Shown here in pieces: positions 1-6,519 of a DNA stretch of 64,000 nt; positions within the stretch are counted from its first letter, which is position 1, and each line of letters begins with the position of its first letter. The notes beneath the pieces are model-generated. The model saw only the letters and a list, made by a program, of their open reading frames with translations. It was not told the DNA's origin and did not search any database. Source of the stretch: Collinsella sp. MSK.8.10 (GTDB taxonomy: Bacteria > Actinomycetota > Coriobacteriia > Coriobacteriales > Coriobacteriaceae). Position numbers and translations under genes: made by a program. The DNA is taken from NCBI RefSeq assembly GCF_019041915.1, contig NZ_JAHPYF010000006.1, positions 62,001-126,000 of the forward strand. The letters run 5' to 3'.

Positions 1-1250
1 CGCGGCAGCTTTCCGCCAGCTGCGTCCGCGATGGAATATACGGCGGCATAAAGCTGCTCGAACAGGACCGCCGCGATCGCGTTATAGGGGGAGCCCTCGT
101 CCATCACGTGGAGGAACAGCGCGGTCTTCTCGCTCAGGATTCTGCTCGGATCGATATCATCGCCCGAGATCATGCGCGCAATCGGTGCCGACGCATAGAT
201 CCTCAGGTTGACCTTTAGCGTGGAGACGATGCTCCTTAACTCGTTACCGCCACTCGAGATGAACTGCGAGGCACGCGAGCGGGCCGGATGCCCCTGCGGC
301 AGGGCTCGGAACAGGTCTTTCAGCGGCTCACATGGGTCTTCGCCGGTCCCCTCCGTCCCCGAACATATGATGTGGTAGACCGTCGCGAGGTGTCTGCAGC
401 CCCGCGGGCAGTCCTCGTCCAGCACGGCCAGAAGGATCGTCGCGGCGAGCAGCGACCGCGCGGATTCCGTCCAGTGGCTCGCCTTCGCATCGCTCTCCCC
501 GGCGATGAGCGTACGGGCGACGGCGTCCGCGGCCTGCTCCGCCCCCGGTAGATCTCCCTCGCTAGCGAGCCTATCGACCATTTCCAGCGGATTGAACGTA
601 TCGCTCCTCTCGGGGTGCTGGGCGTCCAGCAGAAGCACCCGGTACCCGCGGCGCTCCAACTCGTCACCCGTCAACTCGATGAGCTCGCTCTTCACGTCGG
701 ACACTATGATGGTCTGCGGGTTTGAATCCCCGTCATCCTCCCCATACGTCAGTAGGTCGATTGTCGGAATCAGCAGTGATCTGGATTTTCCGGCGCCCGT
801 TGAGCCGTCGAGAAACATATGGCGCCTCGGCTCGAACAGATACTTGGAGCCGAACAACGTCTTCTCAAACCCGTACACGAATCCCCTGTTTTTCGGCTGT
901 CCGCGTCCACCCCAAATCACTGAGCCCCGAACGATCTCGGTTCCCGTTTTCACCCGTGCCTCTCCGAGTACGCCACCGTCGGCGGCCCGCTCCTTCGAGG
1001 AGGCCGATAGCTGCATGAGCACGAATACCGACAGGAACAGCGCGAACGAGGCGAGGCAGCCCGGGATGCAGTGAGGCGCCACGTTGACCCACCACCAAAT
1101 GATGCCATCTACGCTCAGGGTGAATCCGATCGACCCGAGCTCGATTGGAAGTCCGAGGATCACGCAATCGAGGGGAATGGCGACAAGGGGCGCAAACCCC
1201 GCGGTAAGCAGGACTGCGAAAACCAGCGCCATGACCAGCTTCTCCTTCAC
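1..1250 (-). CDS. VirD4/TraG-type conjugative coupling protein (partial, C-terminus off window)
   Basis: Type IV coupling proteins are membrane ATPases that bring the relaxase-DNA complex to the conjugation channel. Reading the minus strand in the frame that starts GTG at 1250 gives an open frame to the window edge (about 416 codons). Two hydrophobic N-terminal segments (about residues 5-35 and 55-85) fit the usual membrane anchor. A Walker A motif GSTGAGKS falls at about residues 149-156, followed by the TraG-family stretch TIIVSDVKSELIELTGDE and later SGGNELRSIVSTL. An alternative ATG at 1232 has AAGGAG nine bases upstream, while GTG 1250 has AGGTGG five bases upstream, so the start is uncertain by 18 bases. 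It lies just downstream of the MobC-like gene, as expected in a mobilisation module. Confidence 0.82.
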   Translation of the reverse strand, partial: MKEKLVMALVFAVLLTAGFAPLVAIPLDCVILGLPIELGSIGFTLSVDGIIWWWVNVAPHCIPGCLASFALFLSVFVLMQLSASSKERAADGGVLGEARVKTGTEIVRGSVIWGGRGQPKNRGFVYGFEKTLFGSKYLFEPRRHMFLDGSTGAGKSRSLLIPTIDLLTYGEDDGDSNPQTIIVSDVKSELIELTGDELERRGYRVLLLDAQHPERSDTFNPLEMVDRLASEGDLPGAEQAADAVARTLIAGESDAKASHWTESARSLLAATILLAVLDEDCPRGCRHLATVYHIICSGTEGTGEDPCEPLKDLFRALPQGHPARSRASQFISSGGNELRSIVSTLKVNLRIYASAPIARMISGDDIDPSRILSEKTALFLHVMDEGSPYNAIAAVLFEQLYAAVYSIADAAGGKLP

Positions 1251-1259
1251 ATGAACCAC

Positions 1260-1598
1260 CTACTCTCTCGCACGGGCAAGCAGGTCGTTGACCCAGCCTA
1301 CCGCGGTTGAAACGATTGAAGTCGCCCGGTTGAGGTTTTTGAGGACAACCGGGTCGGGGCCGTAGGTATTGAGGGCACGGACCGCCTGGTTGAGATTCGT
1401 GCCGATCTTCTTCAGCTCGGTCCTGATGCCGGCAAGCTCCCCCGTATCGGCGACCCTGACCGGCTTCTCGCCGCAGAGCAGGGCGGCGTCACGCATGAAG
1501 GTAGACGCCGGCATATTCATGGTCGCCGCCTTCTCCTCGATCGCCTTACGCTGAACCTCATTCATTCGCACGTTGATGTGCGTATTCATGGAAGTCAT
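1260..1598 (-). CDS. MobC-like relaxosome accessory protein (ribbon-helix-helix)
   Basis: About 112 residues. The N-terminus reads MNTHINVRMNEVQRKAIEEK, a typical ribbon-helix-helix DNA-binding start, and the C-terminal half has the 'LAGIRTELKKIGTNLNQAVRAL' type helix (positions about 70-90) found in MobC-family mobilisation proteins. Such proteins bind near oriT and help the relaxase nick DNA. The frame is open to a GTG at 1640, but the extra residues look unlike protein, so I prefer ATG 1598 or ATG 1589; no start has a strong ribosome site. It sits 9 bases upstream of the coupling-protein gene. The relaxase itself is not in the window and is probably further left. Confidence 0.75.
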   Translation of the reverse strand: MTSMNTHINVRMNEVQRKAIEEKAATMNMPASTFMRDAALLCGEKPVRVADTGELAGIRTELKKIGTNLNQAVRALNTYGPDPVVLKNLNRATSIVSTAVGWVNDLLARARE

Positions 1599-1642
1599 AA
1601 CCATCCAATCCGAGCGGGGTCGATACATCGGCCCCGCCACCT

Positions 1643-1921
1643 TTATCTAGTTGACATTGTTTGAAGCAACTGGCCGATGCGCCCAATCCTTGCCCGCGCC
1701 CATACATCAAAGGGAACTCCTGGCAATGTTCCGAGATATATATGGTATGGACGCCATTGCTCGCTGTAGACATCAAGAGCATCGAGCAGGCGTTTCCGTT
1801 CCCAGATGAGCTCCGCGGCCGAAAGCAATGGAAGGTCTCTGTTCTCGGCTCGAGCGAGCTCATCAGAAGACAAGCATGGGCTGGGCACCCGGTACCCACC
1901 GATGCAGGGCCCGGGTTCCAT
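1643..1921 (-). CDS. small hypothetical protein of the mobile element
   Basis: A 92-residue protein I do not recognise. ATG 1921 begins two bases after the stop of the upstream ATPase gene, with GAGG ten bases before it inside that gene, so the two are almost certainly translated from one message. The sequence is mostly helical and charged, with a Leu-rich segment (LLSAAELIWERKRLLDAL) and an aromatic stretch (WRPYHIYLG). No signal peptide or metal motif is visible. Its place between a DnaB-like ATPase and a MobC-like protein suggests a replication or mobilisation accessory role, but this is inference only. Confidence 0.55.
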   Translation of the reverse strand: MEPGPCIGGYRVPSPCLSSDELARAENRDLPLLSAAELIWERKRLLDALDVYSEQWRPYHIYLGTLPGVPFDVWARARIGRIGQLLQTMSTR

Positions 1922-1923
1922 GA

Positions 1924-2790
1924 TTATTTGACCTCGCAAAATGTTGCCGCTGGGGCATCAAACTCGAACTCCACAACACCGCATGAGCCATATCGATTTT
2001 TCGTAACCGATGCAATCACGGGGCGTTTTTTTAAAATCATATTGGAGTTCCGCTCTTCGGTCCTATTTCCTTTAATCGATAGAGACATAACGATATCAGC
2101 AGAGTACTCGAACATATTGCACCCCCCAATTGCCTGTAAACCAGTAGTTTGTTTGTCGTAGTTCGTCCGGTTAATCGAGGATATAGCGAAGAGCGGGCAA
2201 TGAGTCTCGTCCACAATTCTGCGAAGCTCGGAAGCGACAAGCTTGAGCCCAATACGTTCATCGACAGTTCGGAGATCTTGAGGAAGCGCGACAATTTGAG
2301 CGTAGTCGACAATCACCAACGGAGGTTCGCCGTATTTAGCTGCAACTTTCTCGATGGGCTGGCGCATCCCGTCTTTCTCGATTTCACCGGACACTATAAA
2401 CATACGGTCGGCGATACTGCCGGCATAAACTTCGACCATCTTGTCAAAAAGCTCGCGTTTGTCCGCGGACATATCGCCACCATACATATCATCATAGGTG
2501 AGTTCGCCGCCCGAAATACGAGTCAAGCTCTTCGCCAGCATGCTGGCACGACTGAGCTCGCCCTCGAAAACGATAACCGGGTGTCCCCCCATGGCCCAAC
2601 GGTCGGCTATTTGGTGCATGAATGTGGTTTTACCGGTACCGGGCCCTCCGGGCACAATGCACAGGTACTGGCGTATTCCGCCGAGAATCGTATCTAGGCC
2701 TTGGTGTTCGATATGGCCGAGCGGCTTATTCCTCAAGATGTCAAGTGCGGTTTCATCAAGCCCGATGCTCATCGAATCTACAGCTTGCAC
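1924..2790 (-). CDS. DnaB-like RecA-fold ATPase/helicase of the mobile element
   Basis: 288 residues with a RecA-type ATPase core like the C-terminal domain of replicative helicase DnaB. Walker A GGPGTGKT is at residues 48-55 and Walker B VIVDYAQ at about 159-165, followed by the DnaB/RadA-like sensor region (LFAISSINR). The N-terminal DnaB interaction domain is absent, so it is shorter than chromosomal DnaB (about 450 residues). GTG 2790 is the start: GGAGGT lies nine bases upstream, within the preceding HTH gene, which it overlaps by 13 bases. It likely helps replicate or maintain the excised element. GC content is clearly lower than in the flanking chromosome, consistent with transfer. Confidence 0.75.
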   Translation of the reverse strand: MQAVDSMSIGLDETALDILRNKPLGHIEHQGLDTILGGIRQYLCIVPGGPGTGKTTFMHQIADRWAMGGHPVIVFEGELSRASMLAKSLTRISGGELTYDDMYGGDMSADKRELFDKMVEVYAGSIADRMFIVSGEIEKDGMRQPIEKVAAKYGEPPLVIVDYAQIVALPQDLRTVDERIGLKLVASELRRIVDETHCPLFAISSINRTNYDKQTTGLQAIGGCNMFEYSADIVMSLSIKGNRTEERNSNMILKKRPVIASVTKNRYGSCGVVEFEFDAPAATFCEVK

Positions 2791-3035
2791 GGCTCGCTCA
2801 CCTCCAATTCACGAAGGTAAGAAAAGAAACTCGATTCGAGAATATAGATGCGGCGATGGAGCGCGATGGCACGTCCGCTCTCCTTCATAAGCTTTGACGC
2901 CGTAACCGGGCTGAGACCGGTTATCTTACACACTTCCGCGATACCCAAAAGGCGCTCATGGCCCAAGCTGGGACTGAAAGAATCCGCAGGTGAAGCCTGT
3001 ACGGCAGCGTACGGCTCATTCGATTCAACCGGCAT
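2778..3035 (-). CDS. helix-turn-helix DNA-binding protein, excisionase-like
   Basis: 85 residues from ATG 3035, which has AAAGGA seven bases upstream; the frame runs further upstream to 3080 without a better start. The core 'LLGIAEVCKITGLSPVTASKLMKESG' followed by a basic wing (ALHRRIYILESSFFSYL) is a MerR/Xis-type winged HTH as used by excisionases and small element regulators. It is the first gene of the minus-strand replication/mobilisation operon and overlaps the ATPase gene by 13 bases. Its job is probably directionality of excision or control of the operon; which of the two cannot be told from sequence. Confidence 0.6.
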   Translation of the reverse strand: MPVESNEPYAAVQASPADSFSPSLGHERLLGIAEVCKITGLSPVTASKLMKESGRAIALHRRIYILESSFFSYLRELEVSEPCKL

Positions 3036-3289
3036 GGTAGAATCCTTTCTGGCTGGCTCGCCCCTCCCCTCGGTCTGCAAACTTTGATGGGAAGGGCGGG
3101 CGGCTATTAAATTGCGACCAAGTTAATACTCCAAACGTCGGGCTGGTCAGGCGTTTACTTGAAAATCAGTTTAATGCTTTTAATTCTTAGTTTTCAATCT
3201 TTTTTCAATCTTTCTTCGCTTTTCTTTTGAACTAACATGGACATACCTTCTTACCTGCGTTAACATCATGAAAAACGACAGGAGGAAAT
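3036..3289. promoter_or_regulatory. AT-rich divergent promoter region of the mobile element
   Basis: About 250 bases between the divergent HTH/mobilisation operon and the cargo gene. Composition is very AT-rich (TTTTCAATCTTTTTTCAATC-like runs at 3188-3215) compared with the rest of the window. It must hold promoters for both directions and is the natural binding target for the HTH protein. No strong -35/-10 pair stands out on either strand. Confidence 0.45.
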
Positions 3290-4048
3290 ATGCCACGTCT
3301 CCCAGTATCAGGCATGAAGATGAAAAAGGTTAAAGTCGGAACAACTGTTCAGGTCCAAACCGCTGACGAAATCGACTCCCTTCGCAACACGAAATCGGAT
3401 TCTATTAGAACCCCCGGCGAGGCAATCGATTTCGTCTTTAAGCTCATCATGAGACTTGACCCCGAGGTTGCGCGCTCTCTAGATAAGACCTGTGTCCAAG
3501 GCATCTCTTCGATTGACGATGAGCTGAGTCGCCTACGCCATGACGGTTCCGAGAATATGGCCGTCGCATCAAAGCGGCTTCAACAGGAGCAGTTTTCCGC
3601 ACTCCACGAACATCTATCCAATCTGTACGAAGATGATGAGGTCGCCATGGGCATGAGACGAGTAGATCTTCTTGGTGACGATTTTGCCGTCTTCCCCTCC
3701 GATTGGGTCCTCCTGGAACCCGAAAGCGCTGCAAAGGCATGCAACCAGGTTAGCGTTATCGAAATTCACAGCGGAGCCGAATACTGCGCCCCTCATTTCG
3801 TCTTTTTCCATAACGGCGAGTACGACAAGAACGATAAGCTCGAGAAAGCGACCGAATTATGGCCGCAAATGAAAGACGTCCGTCGAGATGAAGTGAAGCT
3901 CGTGGCGGACGATAACGGCAAGTACCTCAACATGAAGGAACATCTTGCCGCACCGATTATTTGCTACTTTAACCTTCTCGACGCTTCGTACTATCAGTCG
4001 GTCGAAATGACACCTCCGTATAATGCCGTAATCAATCGAATCCGTTAA
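3290..4048 (+). CDS. hypothetical protein, cargo of the mobile element
   Basis: 252 residues, unrecognised. The start has an ideal ribosome site (GGAGG, four bases before ATG). The N-terminus is basic (MPRLPVSGMKMKKVKVGTTV) with a possible ribbon-helix-helix-like segment (VQVQTADEIDSLRNTKSDSIRTPGEAIDFVFKLI, residues about 20-55), a coiled-coil-prone middle (about 70-110) and an acidic C-terminal half rich in Asp, Glu and aromatic residues. No membrane segment or signal peptide. It is the only plus-strand gene of the element and lies between the HTH regulator and the integrase, a common place for cargo or regulatory genes. Function unknown; regulation, addiction or defence are all possible. 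Confidence 0.6.
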   Translation: MPRLPVSGMKMKKVKVGTTVQVQTADEIDSLRNTKSDSIRTPGEAIDFVFKLIMRLDPEVARSLDKTCVQGISSIDDELSRLRHDGSENMAVASKRLQQEQFSALHEHLSNLYEDDEVAMGMRRVDLLGDDFAVFPSDWVLLEPESAAKACNQVSVIEIHSGAEYCAPHFVFFHNGEYDKNDKLEKATELWPQMKDVRRDEVKLVADDNGKYLNMKEHLAAPIICYFNLLDASYYQSVEMTPPYNAVINRIR

Positions 4049-4085
4049 AACGGTAGGGCCCCAATTGGGGCCCTACCGTTTTAAC
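4044..4085. terminator. 42-bp perfect palindrome, bidirectional terminator
   Basis: The sequence from 4044 to 4085 equals its own reverse complement without mismatch (core GGTAGGGCCCCAATTGGGG). Both strands present a GC-rich stem ending in TTTTAAC, so it can terminate the cargo gene and the convergent integrase gene. The stop codons of both genes (TAA at 4046-4048 and at 4083-4081) lie inside the palindrome. Confidence 0.85.
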
Positions 4086-5358
4086 TTTTTAGGAGATCGT
4101 CCAGTACTGAAGCAGCCTTCTGGTCGTTTGCCTCGATGAAATGGCTATAGATAGACAGTGTTGTCGATGGGCTGGCATGGCCCAGACGCGCTTGTATCGT
4201 CTTAATATCCGCATTGGCTCCAACGAGCAAAGTTGCTTGAGTATGTCTCAGCTCATGAGGCTTCAGCCCGCTATAACCCGTATAGCGGGTACGTTTGACG
4301 CCGTCACTCCCAATGACTTCCCTGCTCTCCTCAAAAGTACCGAAGCCGTTTTTCGCCGCAAACAGCCTAAACGCCCTTGAATAGTTATGTCCATCCATCC
4401 GGGTCACAAGAGCCCGTTTGCCGTTAGCGGCGTCAACGACCCCAATGGAATGGACAATGGGCGTTTCTCCAGTCTGCCCCACTGCAAAGGAATCGAACTC
4501 ACTCCGCTGAATGACTTTCCACCTGTCCAGATAATCGGCAAGTTCATTTCCAACCGAGATCTTACGCCTGCTCATCTTTGATTTAGGCGGCCTTAACGTC
4601 CTGTCATTCGTGTACTGCTTTACTACCCTTAGCGTCCTGGCTTCAGGGTCATAATCTTCCCATGAAAGACCCAGGGCTTCCCCCTTCCTCAAACCGCAGA
4701 GAAGCAGAAGCATTGTGCATGTGATAAAGGAAGATGGCTTCTCCTCCAAAAGGACGGCAAGAAGCCTTGCCGCCTCATCGGCGCTCAGCGCCTTACGAGC
4801 CTCGACATTCTGCTTGGGCAGCTTCACTCCCCTACAAGGGTTTTTGCCCACAAGGTCGTTATCGACGGCATCCTCCATTATCTGTTTGAGCTTGATGTGG
4901 ATGCGGCGAATTTCACTTTCGCTGAATCGGCCTTCTTTTCTAGCCTTGGCATAAGCAGTGCGAACGTCATCCGATTTAAGCCGAGTGAGATCGGGATTGC
5001 CGAACAGCTCGCGTATGTGACGAATGTCCAAACCTTCACGCTCGTAAGCAAGAGGTGATCCCATGGTCGACTCCCTGTTCGCGTGAAACCTGTCCGCATA
5101 ATCCGATAGGCCCAGAGGACCATTGCCACGGTTGGAAGCGCCCTCAAGCTCAGCTCTATAGGCCTCCAGCGCCTTGGTGACTTCACTCGGCCAGTTTTTC
5201 GGGTTCTTGCTTCTGCAGTGAACCCTGCGTGACGGACTACGGCGGTACCGTCCTGTCTCCGGGTCTTTTCCCAGGGAGAAATAAATCCGATAGACGCCTT
5301 TGCTCTTATCGATACATTCCGATGTGCCGCGAGCGGTCTTTTTTATCAATCCCTGCAA
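4081..5358 (-). CDS. int: tyrosine recombinase (site-specific integrase)
   Basis: 425 residues, the usual length for integrases of conjugative elements and phages. An N-terminal arm-binding region is followed by a core-binding SAM-like domain (about 85-180) and the catalytic domain. Catalytic residues are visible: Arg224 (GLRKGEALGL), Lys259 or Lys261, His368 and Arg371 (HELRH), His394 (LGHAS) and nucleophile Tyr404 (LSIYSHF). The start is a TTG at 5358 with GAGGG six bases upstream; a nearby ATG at 5362 is in the wrong frame. The enzyme should recombine attP with the 3' end of a tRNA-Thr gene, a fragment of which lies 230 bases upstream. Tandem hairpins between the gene and the att site may be part of its control. 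Confidence 0.93.
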   Translation of the reverse strand: MQGLIKKTARGTSECIDKSKGVYRIYFSLGKDPETGRYRRSPSRRVHCRSKNPKNWPSEVTKALEAYRAELEGASNRGNGPLGLSDYADRFHANRESTMGSPLAYEREGLDIRHIRELFGNPDLTRLKSDDVRTAYAKARKEGRFSESEIRRIHIKLKQIMEDAVDNDLVGKNPCRGVKLPKQNVEARKALSADEAARLLAVLLEEKPSSFITCTMLLLLCGLRKGEALGLSWEDYDPEARTLRVVKQYTNDRTLRPPKSKMSRRKISVGNELADYLDRWKVIQRSEFDSFAVGQTGETPIVHSIGVVDAANGKRALVTRMDGHNYSRAFRLFAAKNGFGTFEESREVIGSDGVKRTRYTGYSGLKPHELRHTQATLLVGANADIKTIQARLGHASPSTTLSIYSHFIEANDQKAASVLDDLLKS

Positions 5359-5376
5359 TCATATCCCTCGTTAGAT

Positions 5377-5433
5377 TTTCGATTAGGCTTGCTGGCAAAG
5401 CTTTAAAGGCTTTGCCAGCAAGCCTAATCGAAA
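5377..5433. repeat. 25-bp stem inverted repeat upstream of integrase
   Basis: Perfect 25-base arms at 5377-5401 and 5409-5433 separated by a 7-base AT-rich loop (TTTAAAG). It starts about 20 bases upstream of the integrase start codon. It could be a transcription stop guarding int, a recombinase arm site, or a secondary structure in the int leader. Confidence 0.8.
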
Positions 5434-5469
5434 CTTTTCACACTTTCAAGTCTCACTAAGTGTGAAAAG
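5434..5469. repeat. second inverted repeat upstream of integrase
   Basis: Arms CTTTTCACACT (5434-5444) and AGTGTGAAAAG (5459-5469) flank a 14-base loop, directly adjoining the 25-bp hairpin. The TTTTCACACTT motif resembles repeated arm-type sites used by tyrosine integrases, but only this dyad is seen. Confidence 0.6.
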
Positions 5470-5585
5470 AGTGGGAAATCCGATTCTAATAGCTAGCTCG
5501 GTATTTGCTATTTACCTATATTTACCTGCATTTATTTTAAATTCAGTGAAATTGGTCTTATCTCGGTAAATGCAAAAGTCACGTA

Positions 5586-5630
5586 CTCGTAAAGCGGGGG
5601 TCACCGGTTCGAGCCCGGTCGCTGGCTCCA
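5586..5630 (+). other. attR: 3' fragment of tRNA-Thr(CGT) at the mobile-element boundary
   Basis: The plus strand from CTCGTAA (anticodon loop, anticodon CGT for Thr) runs through a 3' anticodon stem, variable loop, a T arm with ACCGG-TTCGAGC-CCGGT, an acceptor strand CGCTGGC and TCCA. The 5' half is missing: the bases before 5586 cannot pair with the anticodon stem (AGCGG) or acceptor. This is what integration into a tRNA 3' end leaves on the far side. The intact tRNA-Thr gene should lie at the other end of the element, left of the window. Confidence 0.8.
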
Positions 5631-5641
5631 TTGCACAAGAT

Positions 5642-5664
5642 AGCCGCCTTCGGGCGGCTTTTTT
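5642..5664 (+). terminator. terminator downstream of the tRNA-Thr fragment
   Basis: Stem AGCCGCC with a TTCG loop and GGCGGCT, followed by TTTTTT. It is 11 bases after the CCA of the tRNA fragment, so it is probably the original terminator of the tRNA-Thr gene before the element inserted. Confidence 0.85.
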
Positions 5665-5739
5665 GTTGCCGATTTTGAGTACGTGTGTGCCAATCCAAAC
5701 ATCGCCACGTCGGCAGCTCCCCTATTCAATAACAGAAAA

Positions 5740-5813
5740 CCCCGCCAAACGTGATTCCCCTAGGGAAAGCACGTTTGGCGGGGTCCTAGCGTGGTTTCCC
5801 TAGGGGAATCACG
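5740..5813 (-). terminator. compound fold-back terminator after yhcH
   Basis: Two overlapping perfect inverted repeats: 14-base arms CCCCGCCAAACGTG at 5740-5753 with its complement at 5770-5783, and 19-base arms at 5750-5768 and 5795-5813 built round TTCCCCTAGGGAA. On the minus strand the first pair is followed by TTTTCTGTT, so it can end the yhcH transcript. The two pairings share bases and exclude each other. Confidence 0.7.
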
Positions 5814-5848
5814 CCAACACGCGAACAGCTGCTCAACCGAGCAGCGCG

Positions 5849-6322
5849 TTACTCCTCCCAGTAAGCATCTGCAAGTAGCTTAAAGCAGATCTTCTTGACC
5901 GGCTGCGCGCCATCGCCCGGGAACTCGAGCGTGGGCATATGAGGCTCGCCGGCAACGAACAGCGCAAACTTATCGTCAGCAAGATCGCCGGCGATCGAGG
6001 CGTCGGAATCGACCAGATCGTAGTCGTCCTTCTCGTCAAACTCCTGGACCAGCGTCAAGCTGCCCGTAGCGACCTTAAAGGCCTCGCGACCCTCGACATC
6101 GATCTGCAGGTCGTGATAGCGCTGATGCGTCTCATAGTGAGCCTCGGCCTCGGGACGCGTCGTGGGAGCCATGACGTTCGCATAGACCTTGTCGCCCAGA
6201 ATCGGATGGCTGCCGACCTCGAGCTGCGCCGGATCGTTCTCCTCGAGCCAGTCGATCAGCACGTCGAGGCCCTTGAGCATTCCGCGGTACTCCTCGATAT
6301 CGCCCAATGCACCGTAAATCAT
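5849..6322 (-). CDS. YhcH/YjgK/YiaL family protein
   Basis: 157 residues, the normal length of this cupin-like family (DUF386), whose members accompany sialic acid, galactoside and amino-sugar operons and include the beta subunit of evolved beta-galactosidase. The family pattern is visible in 'YANVMAPTTRPEAEAHYETHQRYHDLQIDVEGRE' (central residues) with conserved Tyr, Glu and His residues and the late 'VKKICFKL'. An anomerase-type role on a phosphosugar has been proposed for relatives. ATG 6322 has AGGGG seven bases before it. It is the last gene of the minus-strand amino-sugar cluster, separated from lacC by a truncated nagA remnant. Confidence 0.85.
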   Translation of the reverse strand: MIYGALGDIEEYRGMLKGLDVLIDWLEENDPAQLEVGSHPILGDKVYANVMAPTTRPEAEAHYETHQRYHDLQIDVEGREAFKVATGSLTLVQEFDEKDDYDLVDSDASIAGDLADDKFALFVAGEPHMPTLEFPGDGAQPVKKICFKLLADAYWEE

Positions 6323-6354
6323 CTAAATCCCCTCTCGGATCGTTTCTTTGGCGG

Positions 6355-6489
6355 CTACGCGATAAAAGCGTTACCGCCGCTGTTGCCGCCCACATACGTC
6401 TCGACCAGGGTAAGGTCGGGATTGAACACGACAACGTCGGCGTCGCGCCCCGACATAATGCTATCGCACTTGTCGTCGACATGAGCTAG
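6355..6489 (-). pseudogene. 3' remnant of a nagA-type deacetylase gene
   Basis: The minus strand from about 6489 to the TAG at 6357-6355 encodes 44 residues, with VDDKCDSIMSGRDADVVVF then LVETYVGG and NAF near the end. This matches the last 45 residues of the complete deacetylase at 9213-10382 (IEDKCGSIMPGRDADFVVF, LVETYVGG, NAF) almost residue for residue, yet nothing upstream of 6489 continues the protein and there is no start. It is therefore a deletion remnant of a second nagA copy between lacC and yhcH, not a gene. Confidence 0.85.
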
Positions 6490-6519
6490 CAATCGATGCC
6501 GGGGCCGACGCCCAAGCCC

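Noticed and set aside
1661..2161. 166-codon plus-strand open frame in the mobile element
   Set aside because: Antisense to the ATPase and small protein genes; no ribosome site and no protein-like features.
5560..5630. Complete tRNA gene
   Set aside because: Only the part from the anticodon loop onward folds; the bases upstream cannot form the D arm, acceptor or 5' anticodon stem.
1..5630. Prophage
   Set aside because: Coupling protein and MobC-like genes point to a conjugative or mobilisable element; no phage structural or lysis genes are seen.
5570..5803. 77-codon open frame across the tRNA fragment
   Set aside because: It is a translation of the tRNA-Thr 3' end and terminator, not a gene.
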